From positions 11,771,503 through 11,835,502 of the forward strand of contig JAPTYO010000018.1 of NCBI GenBank assembly GCA_036873135.1: DNA of 64,000 nt. The letters are read 5' to 3'. The stretch comes from Clarkia xantiana subsp. parviflora (Eukaryota; Streptophyta; Magnoliopsida; Myrtales; Onagraceae). Below the pieces are notes generated by a model. The model made no database searches, was not told the DNA's origin, and saw nothing but the letters and a program-made list of their open reading frames with translations. How positions within the stretch are numbered: the first letter of the stretch is position 1; each line of letters starts with the position of its first letter. Positions 1 to 10,624 of the stretch are shown one piece after another. The translations under genes were made by a program, and so were the position numbers.

Positions 1-597
1 CCAAGTAATCCTGCAAGAAGGGGATAGACCGGGCGGTGACCCAGAATCCCTCTCCGGTGCTTAAATGAGTATCTCGATGTAGGCAAGTATATCAGTATGT
101 GAATGTATAAATCCTGAGGTAACTCCTTCCTTTATATAGGGGAGGAGTTACCCCAGTTACCTGTTGAGATAACTGTCAGGGGCAGTTAGCCCACGCTCCA
201 TTTATCTCGGCCACTTGCCCACGTTCCGTCTTTTTAGGCCACTCCCCCACTACGCTGATAGTGGGCGTGTTTCTCGGCCTCATCCTCAGGTGGCAAGTCT
301 CGACGGATGTCGGGGACTCCAGAGTTATCTCCTTTGGTCACTGCTCGGGGCCCCTCGTCATCGGGACAGGGCCAGTATTCTCAGGGATTCAACATTGGGG
401 CCTACTCAAAGGCATATCGTCAGGGCCTACTCAAAGGCATATAATCGGGGCCTACTCAAAGGCATATCATCGGGAGCGTACAGCTCATATGTCGGGACCC
501 CTCGTATTGATCCTCTAGGCCTCTTTTGGAGCCCAGTGGGCCTACTTCGCCTTTTAGTCGTCGTTAATGGGTCTAACGGTTATATCGAAACCCATCA
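1..597 (-). repeat. Element A 3' LTR (truncated by window edge)
   Basis: It aligns with 8666-9212. It ends at CCCATCA (597), directly before the polypurine tract. It carries three head-to-tail copies of a unit of about 25 bp (core GGCCTACTCAAAGGCATAT, about 399-470), whereas the right LTR has one. That accounts for most of the length difference between the two LTRs. Confidence 0.92.
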
Positions 598-608
598 TTT
601 GCCCCCAA
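598..608 (-). other. Polypurine tract of element A
   Basis: On the minus strand the sequence reads TTGGGGGCAAA and abuts the LTR start TGATGGG. The same tract lies at the matching position in element H (52751-52761). It would prime plus-strand DNA synthesis. Confidence 0.8.
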
Positions 609-869
609 GAAATGAGGGACTTACAGTTCGTCGTGTCTTCCAACTCCGGACCTCCCGATATTCCGAGGATAACCACCGAATCCGAAAAGATTTCTTGGTT
701 ACTCAACTATTAAATGCAATGGGTGATGAAGCGACGGCTTGGGTGCCCGTGTTTGCTTTTTCTGAAAAATCGCTTTTTAGCCGTTGTCGCTAGCGTCTCA
801 ACGACTCAGGTTGAAGCGTTTCATCTTCAACGGTCCGGATTGCAACGTCTCTTTGGCTACCCTCTCTCC

Positions 870-876
870 TATAAAA
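870..876 (+). promoter_or_regulatory. TATA box of the antisense gene of element A
   Basis: TATAAAA, followed by CCCC, lies 154 bp upstream of the antisense gene ATG at 1024. Element H has TATAAAA followed by CCC at 52380-52374 on the minus strand, 166 bp before its own ATG. The match in position and context suggests a dedicated promoter inside the element rather than use of an LTR. Transcription itself is inferred. Confidence 0.6.
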
Positions 877-1023
877 CCCCAAATCTCGGCACTCTTCAGT
901 TCTCCTTCACCGCTTCACCCTCTGTAGTTTCAAAAGCTCAAGCTCTTCTTCCAGATTTCTGATCAGCGCTCCAGCCACCAGGATCTCCGACAATCAGGAT
1001 CGTCTTTTCCTCCCCAATTCAAC

Positions 1024-3951
1024 ATGTCTGGTAAGATTCCTCCTCCGATTCTGAAGAAACTGTTAGCATAGTTTTTCTTTTATCTCGATCAACTTACCCG
1101 GATTTTTCCAAGAATCAACTGTGCCTTTTCTTGCTCTGATCATTTTCCAGACGGTGAATCCAGTTATGGGGGGAGAAAGCCCTTCGAGTTTGATTATGGT
1201 TGTAATGAGATTTCAGAAAACGCCTACGATGCAGCTCTCCGGGAAGGATGTATCACTTCCACCTGGGAGCTTCGCTACCCCTATCCTCGCCCTCGCATCC
1301 CGGGCGACACTGTGGTCACTCGTCCCCGGGAAGGGGAGGTATTTGTCTCCACCGGGCAAGTATCGGCGGGGATCCGATTCCCTTTCTGTAGGGATCTAGT
1401 CGAGATGTGTGAATATTATAAAACACATCCGACTACTTTTTCCCCCCACGCCATCCGTGTGTGGAATGCCTTCCGTGTCCTTTGCCTCCGCCAACAGTGG
1501 ACGTATAGCCTCCGACTTTTCCGGACCTTCTATGGAATGAAGTGCAATGATGTCGGGGTCTGTGCCTTCTACCCGCGGATGCCTAAGTGGAGCAAGGCGC
1601 AGCTCTCCCGATGTAGCTGGACTGGTGACACCTGGAAGGTCGCCAAAGGTCGGGGGCTCATTACTGACTCGGGGCCTGACAACAGTGGATGGAAGAAGAA
1701 TTATTTCTTCATCCGGAACAGCTCCATCCCGTGGCCCCGATAGGAAGTTGAGGCAGACCCTCCTCCCGCTTATCACACTTACTCCGAGGAGGATTTTCAG
1801 ATTCTCCACTGCATCCAACTCTATCGCTGGGGGGATTCCTTTGCTCCCCTCGATGCCAAGTCCATCGTGGAGCGGGATCTGGTTCTAGCCGGGATCCGTC
1901 TCCTCGATGTTGCCTCCGAGGGTCAACTCCACGACGGACCCTCCAATGTCGTTCCTTGGGTAATATTCTAACTGCACCTTTGTTTTCGTCTTTGCAGCTA
2001 AGAAGGTATCATTGCTGACCAATATCGTGCTTAAGCAGGCGGAGACCGATATCGTCCAACGCCCCAAAAGGAAGAGGAAGTCCTCGAAGAGGGCCGCCTC
2101 CTCATCGGCACCTCCAACTGCGGAGGAGGTCAAGCGGGCCCAGGTGGCGAAGATGGAGAGGATCTTCAACACCAAAACTCCCGAAGAAGGTAAGCAGCTC
2201 GGATAAGCCATCCGATTATAAGAAAGCGTATTCCCGAGGAGTTAATCCCCTCCGATAAGATAGCCAGAATCGAAGGGGTCAACCGTATCCTGCAAGGAGA
2301 AACTCCCCGCATCCTTAAAGCGGGTTATTACAATTATTACAGGAAAGACCAGTATCTCTCCTGTCGCGTCATTTGGTGTAAGGATCCCGATCAACTCCCT
2401 GATTATCTTTCTAAAGCTTCTCGTCCTCCAGCAGCAGGTCAATCGGGAGATGGAGCTTCAGCGGGGGTGCCACCCTCCGACGCCCGGGTCGGAGGGCACC
2501 TCCTTTCACTTCCTGCCCCGATAGGATCGGGGACTAAAGATGCCCCGACGGACGGTCAGTTCCGTCGGGTGGTTGACCTGGACGTTTCTCACTATTCTGA
2601 GGAGGCGACCGAGGGTCAGGCCCTGATTCGTCGTCGGGGGGGGGGGGGTGGGGGGGTGAGGCCGACCCCATTAGAGCCGACTCTCGAGGGGCTGCTTCCA
2701 TCTTCCCCGGCACAACAATATTCGCCAATTTTGAGCCTGACTACTGAAGGGACGACCGGGTCCCACGGCGGCTCGGAGGCACGCACCTCCGACACTCAGG
2801 TCATCCTTCCCCCTCTCCCCTTAGACGGGAGTTTCTATCAGATTTACACCCCCGACCAGGCGGCGGCTCCCTGGACCCCGATCGAGTCATTGCAAGGGGT
2901 CCCGCTCCGTCGAGGTGATGCACCACCGGAACTGGGTCTACACCTCCTGGCAGGTTCTGTTCCGCCATCTCTGAAGCTTCCGCTCTCCTTGGCTCGGGAG
3001 GACATCCACACGGACATTCGCGAAATGGCCGTTCGTCGTGTGGAGGTAAGGTTTTCTGTTTTTACACTTAGTATATAAGGTAAAATATTCTCATGTACTA
3101 ACCTCTTCCTTTCTTTTTCCCAGGAAATGGCGGACCAACACCGCTGTTTCGAGTACATCCTGGCCCTGGAGCAGGAGCGAGCCAAGGCGGCCCCCGAGGT
3201 TTTGGCCAAGATCGAGGAGGATTTGGCTGCCTCCGAATCGTCGAGGGGTAAGTTGGTTAAGGAGCAGGCCCTCCTTAACCAGAAGACTCGTGACCTCCAG
3301 AGGCAGGTCCACGACTTCGAGCGGCTGCTGAAGCAGGAGCGACAAAAGCTCAAGGAAAAGCAGCAGGGGCGCGCGGAGGATCGGGACAGGCTCGTCCTCG
3401 AGAAGAAGGCCCTTGAGGACGTCAAGGCGGGACTGGAGGCTGAGAAGGTCCTTCTCACCAATCGGTCCCAACAGATGGAGCAGCAGATCGCCGAGTTCCC
3501 CATCGAGCTGGCTGAGGCTGAGGCCAGGGGTCGGGAAGATTATCGGGGCTCCGAGGACTTCAAAGTGGACGCGGTGAGGTTCTATAAGGCGGAGGTGGAG
3601 ACCACCTTGCTCAATGCTGTCGAGGAGCTCCATCTTGAGTATGGCAGTGCCATTGACTTCACCAAGTCTCAGACTCTCGCCCCCTTCGAGGAGAGGTATT
3701 TCAGCCTTTCAGAGGAGAGCGACGGGGCCAACACCCCCGAGGGGACTGCGGGTGCTGAAGGCACGGTGGAGCTTCCAAGTACAGACCTCCCGACAACTGA
3801 TCCCCCGATGATCGACCCTTCACTGGCTGACCTCCAAGAATCCGATCCTCCCGCGGCCAATCTTCCAGGATCTGATCCTCCGATCGCGGAGCCTTCTGCC
3901 ACGAACCTCGTGGACTCTGCTCCCCTCGATGCTGCCAAGGACCAAGCTTAA
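1024..3951 (+). pseudogene. Antisense accessory gene (aORF) of element A, four exons, broken
   Basis: The gene runs opposite to gag-pol. I infer exons 1024-1030, 1151-1959, 2003-3045 and 3124-3951 with GT-AG introns. Intron 2 may use TTTGCAG ending at 1997, but the AG at 2002 keeps the frame. The same exon structure is seen in element H, which supports it. Exon 2 resembles the plant 'putative gypsy type transposon' (Transposase_28) family, with an RVWNAFRVLC-like core and a GWKKNYFFI stretch. Exon 3 has a basic KRKRKSSKR patch, a possible nuclear signal, and a low-complexity region. Exon 4 is a long charged coiled coil ending in an acidic/proline tail. Breaks are a TGG-to-TAG stop at 1741-1743, a stop at 2204-2206 and frame changes between 2206 and 2467. 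The biochemical role is unknown; related antisense genes are known from Tat elements such as Grande and Retand. Confidence 0.8.
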
Positions 3952-4044
3952 CGCTTTATTTTCGATTCCTTGTAATTTCCTTCTTTTGTCGTGAACCTTT
4001 CAGGCCTTTATAATATCAATCTATTTTGGTTTCGATTATCGTTG

Positions 4045-4335
4045 CACCACTTAAGGCGAATTAACCACGCCTCATAAGGCGATTTGATCGTACCACTTAG
4101 AGTGATTCGATACGTCACTTAAGACATTTTACCCACACCACTTAAGGCGATTTAACCATGCCACTGAAGACGACTTAACCACGCCACTTAAGGCGATTTA
4201 GCTACACCACTTAAGGCGATTTATCCATGCCACTTAAGGCGAAACCACGCCACTTAAGGCGAAACTACGCCACTTAAGGCGATTTAACCACGCCACTTAA
4301 GGCGATTTAGCTACACCACTTAAGGCGATTTAATC
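4045..4335 (+). repeat. Tandem array, about 23-bp unit, between pol and antisense gene (A)
   Basis: About a dozen imperfect copies of a unit containing CCACTTAAGGCGA, alternating with short AT-rich linkers. It lies between the converging 3' ends of the antisense gene (3951) and the integrase remnant (4426). The core is the reverse complement of the unit in element H at 48918-49260. The flanks 3952-4044 and 4336-4425 hold no gene. Confidence 0.9.
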
Positions 4336-4425
4336 TGAAGCAACCTCTTTATTCATTGATGGCTCAAAACCTGTTTATATCAAATCAAAACGATAAACAA
4401 CTTGCACCACTAAAGGCGACTAATA

Positions 4426-4943
4426 TCAGACATGACATTTCTTCAAGTGTTCACCACTGAAAGAATGTTTCAACACATTGCCATCGAGGTCTTCCAACTT
4501 ATACGCATTTCGAGCTGGCATCCCCACGACCTTATAAGGTCCTTCCCATTTTGGCGACATCTTGTTGATCCGATCCAAAAGGGTAAATTCGTTCCGACGC
4601 CAGACCAGTTCCCTGACAAAGAACTGTCGAGACTTGACTCGCCGATTGTAATATCCGGCTGTTGCCAGGCGCATCCGAGCCTGAGCCCCCTCGGCATTCC
4701 GCCTCTTCTCTTCGACCAAGTCCAAGTCTATACGCCTCATTTCATCATTCGACAGAGGTTCATAATACCTCGTCCGATGGGATGCCAACGCTATTTCAAC
4801 GGGAGCAACTGCTTCCGTGCCATAAAAAAGGCCAAACGGAGTCTCCCCAGTCGATCGTTTGGGTGTTGTTCTAACAGCCCAAATCACATTTTCCAGCTCG
4901 TCCAGCCATTTGTCCTTCAAGGCATGGACCCTCTTCTTCAGGG
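4426..4943 (-). pseudogene. Integrase C-terminal remnant of element A
   Basis: This is the end of the gypsy integrase: the region after the catalytic core (ENVIWAVRTTPKR) and the C-terminal DNA-binding part (KMSPKWEGPYKVVGM). The zinc finger and catalytic core seen in H at 47850-48400 are absent. The sequence at about 4940-4944 joins the end of the RNase H region directly to this piece, equivalent to H 47085 joined to H 48398, with a short CC overlap at the junction. The reading runs to a stop at 4426. Confidence 0.9.
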
Positions 4944-6400
4944 GGCTGTAGACTCTGCTATGAAATCCGCCAACGCCTAGCCCTTAATAGCCGGTTTCGG
5001 AGCAAAGTGAATGCGGAACTCACTAAGCTCGACTGCCCATATCACTAATCTCCCAGACGCATCAGATCGATTCAAAAAATGTTTCAAGGGCTGATTCGTC
5101 AAAACAGTAATCTCATGCGCATGGAAGTAAGGTCTTAGCTTCCGTGCAGTGACAATCAACGCATAAAGATACTTCTCAACGGCGGGATAATTCATTTCAG
5201 ACTTGGCGAGTGCCTTGCTTACATAATAGACGGGGACTTGGTTACCCTCTACGACTTTCACTAAGACAGAGCTAACAGCAAATTCAGAAACAGCCAAATA
5301 CAGATAATGTGGCTCGCCTGGAATGGGCTTCGCCAACGGCGGGAGGGTGCGGAGGTGCTGCTTGAGTGCCTGGAACGCCTCTTCGCACTTGGCAGTCCAC
5401 TCAAACTTCTTATTGGCCCTTAGCACTTCAAAGAACGGCATGGATCGGTCGCTTGCCTTGGACAGGAAGCGATTCATCGCGGCCAATCGGCCATTCAGCA
5501 CCTGCACCTCCCGATGGTTCGTCGGGGACTTCATCTCCTCGATTGCCTTCAGCTTCTCAGGGTTCACCTCGATTCCCCTCTGGCTCACCATGAAGCCCAG
5601 AAACTTCCCTGAGTGCACTCCGAAGGTACACTTGGTCGGGTTCAAGCGAACTTGATGAAGCCTCATCCGCTCAAAAGCTGTGGCCAAGTTGTGAACGTGA
5701 ATCCTCGGCCTGTCGGGACTTCACCAGCATATCTTCCACATAGGCCTCCATCGTCTTTCCTAGCATATCCCCGAACAACTTGTTCACCATCCTCTGATAA
5801 GTTGCACCTGCATTGATCAGTCCAAAAGGCATGACATCATAGTGATAGATGTCACTATCAGCGTAAAAAGCGGTGTGGGGGGCATCCTCCTTGGACATCT
5901 TGATCTAATTATAGCCGGAGTAGGCATCCATAAAGCTCAGCAACTCATGTCCCGATGTGGCATCCACCAGCTGGTCGATCCTCGGGAGCGGATAGTAATC
6001 CTTCGGGCATGCTTTGTTCAGGTCGCGGAAATCAACACACATCCACCACTTGCCATTGCTCTTCTTCACCAGGACTGGGTTGGAGACCAAGGTCTGGAAT
6101 CGGAGCTCCTTAATAAATCCAGCATCGAGCAACCTTCCCACCTCTTGCTGGATCGCGATCTTCTTGTCGGCACCCATCGGGCGCCTTCTCTGTGTAATCG
6201 GCTTGATTGCGGGGTCAATCTTCAGCTCATGAGTAATCACATCGGGGCTGATTCCTGGCATGTCACTTGCGGACCCGATCTTCACCTTCCTCTGAGGTCC
6301 ATCAATCTCGACCTCCTTCAAATCTTCCATCGGGGCGGGACGCCCGAACTCCTCTCTGGGATCAGCATCAGTCTGGAAAATAGTCATAGCCTCCCGATTC
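4944..6400 (-). pseudogene. Reverse transcriptase and RNase H of element A
   Basis: RT copies the element RNA into DNA and RNase H removes the RNA. The frame shows DFRDLNKACPKD (RT motif near 6030), DAYSGYN, HYDVMPFGLINA, then YVEDMLVKS at about 5720-5742 where H has YVDD. The second catalytic Asp pair is therefore altered, and the enzyme would be impaired even without the stops. RNase H homology (YYVSKALAKSE, RPYFHAHEI) follows. Stops include CAG-to-TAG at 5907-5905 and a frame change near 5690. The second (archaeal-type) RNase H found in H has been deleted. Confidence 0.92.
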
Positions 6401-6960
6401 CTCCTTCGAGTGGCATTGACATAGCACTTCCTGGAAGTCACCTGAACGCCCCTGACTTTCCTGACTCCGTGTTCAGTCGGAAACTTCATCTTCTGATGGA
6501 TAGTTGAGGCAATTGCCCCCAGCGGGTTGATGGTAGTCCTCCCAATAATTGCATTGTAAGTCCCCGCAGACTCGACCACCACGAACTCCACATTCCTCTT
6601 CTCCGACTTCCAGCCACTACCGAACTCAACCGGTAAGGTAATCATCCCCACCGGGTAAGAGGTAGACCCAGAAAATCCGACCATCGGAAGTCCGCACGCT
6701 TCAGATCCTTCTTGGTTTTTCCCATGGCCTCCAGCGCATCCATGAACAAAATGTCAGAAGAGCTCCCTCCATCAATCAGGATTCGCTTCATCTCGTACCC
6801 ATCCACATTCAGGGTCACGACCAAAGCATCATCGTGCGGGGTCTCCAATCCTATCAGGTCCTCCGCCGAGAAGGGAATCACCATTTCTTCCATCGGAGTA
6901 AAAGATCGGGCCCTCTTGCCCAGCACCACAGCAATAGGAATTCGAGAAGCATAGACCTCT
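6401..6960 (-). pseudogene. Aspartic protease of element A
   Basis: The domain matures the Gag-Pol polyprotein. The active-site stretch KRILIDGGSSSDILFMD lies near 6750-6795, with DGG in place of the retroviral DTG/DSG, as is usual in Tat elements. The downstream TYNAIIGRTTINP motif corresponds to the second structural half. A frame break between 6642 and 6684 separates the two parts. H keeps this domain in one uninterrupted frame. Confidence 0.9.
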
Positions 6961-8552
6961 CGAGATCACATTAATGGTTCCCCGCTTCTCCTTGCGAGCA
7001 TTGGAAGACTCGGGCTTCTCCTTCTTCGGGGACCAATCGCGTGATCGGGAACAGGACCGCGATCGGGACCGGGAACGGGATCGGCCCCGTTGCCCAACCA
7101 CAAATTCCTTGAGCTTCCCCCTCTGGATCAGCTTCTCAATCTCCTTCTTCAACTCCCGACAGTGGTTAGTGTCGTGACCGCTGGCGCGATGGAAACGACA
7201 ATAACGATCGGTGCGAGCTCCCATGAACTCTCCATACTTCTTCGGGGGGTACCTGGCGATACACTGTCGGTCCATTACCGCCAACACAGCACCCATGGAA
7301 CAAATGAGAGGAGTGTAACGGTCCTCCCACTTGTCCGACTTTGAGGGACGCTTGTCTTCCCTCCGATTAGAGCGGCCTCGACCCCGACTGCTCTCCGGTT
7401 TATCTTTCCTCCTGCGATCGTCCGAGGGCTTGAACGACTGCTTCCCCTTGTTCGATTTCGGAGGGTCGAGCTCTCCGACAGCATCTTCGACTCTTGTACG
7501 TCGATTTGCTGCTTCACCCTCTTCTGCAGTGCCTCCATGTTCCACACGGCCTACTCAGCCACGCTGTGCATCAGGTCGAAACCATATGGTGCTGTCAGGT
7601 TCCGAATGAAGGTGCGGATGGTCTCTCCCTCCGACATTTCCTCATCAATCTCGGCCACGCTGGCAGTGTACCTCTGGTAATAATGCGCCAGCGACTCATC
7701 GGGCCTCTGCACCACCTCAGCCAGGGACCTCGCGCTTTTCAGGAGACGCCGACGGCCCTGGTACTGCTGGATAAAACAATCATGCATCTGGGTCCAGGTA
7801 GAGATGCACCCTGGAGGAAGGCTGAAGAACCACGTCAGGGCCCTCTCACCAAGTGTGGCCGGGAACAGAACGCACACTATATCATCATTCGGGGCTCTGC
7901 CTAGACAAGCCATAACATGCTTCTAGACATGGCGAACTGGATCTCCCTCGCCATCATACTCCTTGATTGTCGGGATACCAAGCCCTGGCGGGGCAGTGGT
8001 GTTCACCAATCGGGGGACAAAGGGATGAGTGGATCGATCCCTCAGCTCCGACATCATCTTCTTCCGGTCAGGGGTGATAGGACCATTGAGAGGGATGGTC
8101 CTATGCTGCACCAGTCCAGGCCCATCAATCACGAACTGCTCTGACTGAGCGGGTTCCTTGCCCTTGTGCTGGTGCTCGGGTTGGGTCTCCTGCCTGTCCC
8201 GATTCTCCCTCGGCGGAGGCGGAGGCAACTCTTCCTCCTCCTTCTTGGCAGCCTCCCTTCGGTCCAGGAGAGCCTCCATAGTCTCCAGGAATATTGGCAT
8301 GGCATCCATCACAGCCTTCGCCAAGTCCGCCTTGGTCGGAGCATCCTGGTCCCTCCTCGGGATCTCTTCTCTACCCTCCGACGAGTTTCGCATAGAATCC
8401 TCGTTATCATCATGATGCCCCCCTATTTGGGAAACAGCAGGGGGAGGATCATTCCGATCAATAGTGCGCTCCGGCAGCCCTGAATTCAGAGTTCCAGCAG
8501 GATGGCGGGAACCGCCGGATTGCTCTTGTTTCTTCTTTTGCTTGCCAGCCAT
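6961..8552 (-). pseudogene. Gag of element A, broken
   Basis: Gag forms the particle and binds RNA. It starts at MAGKQKKK (8552), shortly after the primer site. The retrotransposon gag core (ALTWFFSLPPG, QQYQGRRRLLK, RPDESLAHYYQRYT) spans about 7560-7900. A zinc knuckle of CX2HX4HX4C type (CRFHRASGHDTNHC) is near 7160-7200, followed by an SR-dipeptide run at about 7035-7085. Stops at 7925-7923 (CAG to TAG in comparison with H) and 7553-7551, plus a frameshift near 7300-7540, destroy the frame. Confidence 0.92.
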
Positions 8553-8590
8553 CGATTGGGTAGAAGCTATCTTTGCTTTTTGTTACGATT

Positions 8591-8607
8591 CCCACAGACG
8601 GCGCCAA
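8591..8607 (-). other. Primer binding site of element A
   Basis: The minus strand reads TTGGCGCCGTCTGTGGG directly after the LTR end. H has the same site. The first nine bases (TGGCGCCGT) fit the 3' end of plant tRNA-Asp as I recall it, while the inner GTGGG fits tRNA-Lys, so the primer is not settled. Confidence 0.75.
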
Positions 8608-9212
8608 TGTTGGATCACGGTTGGAACTCCGACACGTTCTTGACGGAAGTCCGAACTCCTTTGCTCCAAGTAATCCTGCAAGAAGGGGATAGACCGTGCG
8701 GTGACCCAGAATCCCTCTCCGATGCTTAAATGAGTATCTCGATGTAGGCAAGTATATCAGTATGTGAATGTATCAATCCTGAGGTAACTCCTTCCTTTAT
8801 ATAGGGGAGGAGTTACCCCAGTTACCTGTTGAGATAACTGCCAGGGGCAGTTAGCCCACGCTCCATTTATCTCGGCCACTTGCCCACGTTCCGTCTTTTC
8901 AGGCCACTCCCCCACTATGTTGATAGTGGGCGTGTTTATCGGCCTCATCCTCTGGTGGCAAGTCCCGACGGATGTCGGGGACTCCAGAGTTATCTCCTTT
9001 GGTCACTGCTCGGGGCCCCTCGTCATCTGGACAGGGCCAGCATTTTCAGGGATTCAACATCGGGGCCTACTCAAAGGCATATCATCGGGAGCGTACAGCT
9101 CATATGTCGGGACCCCTCGTATTGATCCTTTAGGCCTCTTTTGGAGCCCAGTGGGCCTACTTCGTCGTTTAGTCGTCGTTAATGGGCCTAACGGCTATAT
9201 CGAAACCCATCA
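8608..9212 (-). repeat. Element A 5' LTR
   Basis: 605 bp with canonical TG...CA ends (TGATGGGTTT to GATCCAACA on the minus strand). A TATATAAAGG box lies at about 8795-8805 (minus), followed by the TTAAGCATCGGAGAGGG motif shared with the other gypsy families of this window. It belongs to the same LTR family as H and solo LTR G. Confidence 0.93.
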
Positions 9213-10610
9213 GGGCTGACTTGCAATTCATGCTTATAATCAATCATGTGAAGTTCTAGACATGGATTCTAGGCAATAACAACCATTACATCATGTGTAT
9301 CCTAGTGCGCAACTCGTTAATTGAAATTCAGGGCTCTGCTCGCAACATGAAGTTTCCAGCTAGCTTGACATAGTCAAGACGCAATTCTAATCATGCAATA
9401 ATATCAATTAATAAAGAAATTGTAATTTAGCCCACTAAATGATTCAGTCCCAAAATCATGCATTTCCGAGATCCATCCCCATAATCGACAACACGTATCA
9501 GGTTTTACTAAAACGTGAAAATTTTAAACTGATTCGTGCTGTGTAGGTAATTTTAAAGTTTGACAACATTTGGATTTTAAAGTCTGACCATCCTATTTCC
9601 AGTTGACTTGGGTCGGTCCGACCAAAACGGTCTGGTTCACGTCAATTCGGTCCGACCGGTCCGGTCCGGTGAAACAAGTCAGACCGGTCCATTTCGATTC
9701 AATATGAATTCGGTTCAGTCGTTCACGCAAAATGGGTCGGTTCGGTTCGACCCATTAGTTACCCGATCCGACCCAACCCGAATGGGTCGGACCGATTGAG
9801 AAAACCCGAATTGGTTGTCCCGCTTCGGTTTGACCCGTGGAACTACACCCGATTCGGTTCGGTTGACCCGGTTAAGTCCGGTTCGGGTTCCCTTTGGTCT
9901 TCCTGGTCGGTTGACCAGACACAGATGTGAAAAATTGGACCGACTCTTGACCCATTAGTGGTCCGGCCGAATAGTTACTTGTAGGCTAAGTATGGTTTTA
10001 AAATCCTCTAAAAACTTAACTTAGCCACCAAGTAATAATAATTATAGATATAATTTCCAATATTTGCACAATATATATATAATTTCGGCACACATATATT
10101 TATAAATATTTATTGTCAAGATTTATATTTGAGATATAAATCTAGCAACAATATATTTTCTCAAACTTAAGGAAACTAATATCTATAAACAATATTTAAC
10201 ATCCCTAATATTGTGCTAAAATATATTGATAGTTTCTATCCACAATTATCATCTGAATGAAGCGCTAATTGTGACCCAATACAGTAAGTAAAAATCGGGC
10301 AACAATTAAAATTTTAGTTAAAAATTCGGTTTTGGCCGAAAAGCTAGGTTACTTGGAGAATAAGAAATTAAAATTTACACTTTGTAAACCCTAGGTGCTT
10401 CGGCTGAAACAACTAATTAGGTCTAGGCGTCAAATTTCAAGATCAAATTTTACTAAGATCACTAATCCAATGTTTGATTTTGATAATAGTCACGTTTTTC
10501 TTTAAGATCATTAACATCAGTTTTACCGAAAGCACTCAATTTCATGATTATCGGTTTTACCAAAAACTCAAGAACATCAATTTATCAAAAATCATGAACT
10601 CCCTAACACA
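9213..10610 (-). mobile_element. Copia C1: untranslated leader, truncated by insertion of A
   Basis: No gene is visible here. The stretch is collinear with 57987-59691 of copia C2, where it lies between the 5' LTR/primer site and gag. It begins at gggctgactt, which is where element A inserted; C2 has the uninterrupted sequence. It contains a GGTCCG/CGGTTCGG motif array at about 9610-9960 and AT-rich DNA from 10010. C1 lacks the MITE that C2 carries: the empty TAA site is at 10177-10179. Confidence 0.8.
9605..9965. repeat. Degenerate GGTCCG/CCGGTT motif array in the C1 leader
   Basis: About 350 bp built from overlapping GGTCCGACC, CGGTTCGG and CCCGAATGGGTCGG words, many of them mutually complementary. 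The same array is in C2 at about 58385-58690, so it is an old part of the element. The region is untranslated and would fold extensively as RNA. Confidence 0.65.
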
Positions 10611-10623
10611 GGCTCTTATACCA
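10611..10623 (-). other. Primer binding site of copia C1
   Basis: The minus strand reads TGGTATAAGAGCC, close to the initiator-Met site TGGTATCAGAGC used by most plant copia elements. It is one base from the LTR end and fixes the element orientation as minus. The C2 counterpart is at 59692-59704. Confidence 0.8.
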
Positions 10624-10624
10624 C

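Larger units (their letters stand above)
1..9212 (-). mobile_element. Element A: Tat-type Ty3/gypsy LTR retrotransposon (5' LTR on the right)
   Basis: The two ends match: position 1 onward aligns with 8666 onward, and both LTRs end in AACCCATCA on the plus strand. On the minus strand the order is LTR, primer site, gag, protease, RT, RNase H, integrase remnant, tandem array, antisense gene, polypurine tract, LTR. The GHDTNHC-type zinc knuckle, DGGSS protease and antisense accessory gene fit the Athila/Tat clade. About 58 bases of the left LTR lie outside the window. The right LTR is followed by gggct, the expected 5-bp target copy, and then by copia C1 leader sequence. All frames are interrupted and about 1.3 kb of pol is deleted, so it cannot move by itself. 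Confidence 0.93.

Noticed and set aside
215..962. Plus-strand open frames in the left LTR of A (192, 85 and 82 codons)
   Set aside because: They lie in LTR and antisense-promoter sequence, recur by chance in the right LTR, and have no domain.
6974..7177. Arginine/aspartate repeat protein on the plus strand
   Set aside because: It is the reverse complement of the RS-dipeptide run in gag of element A.
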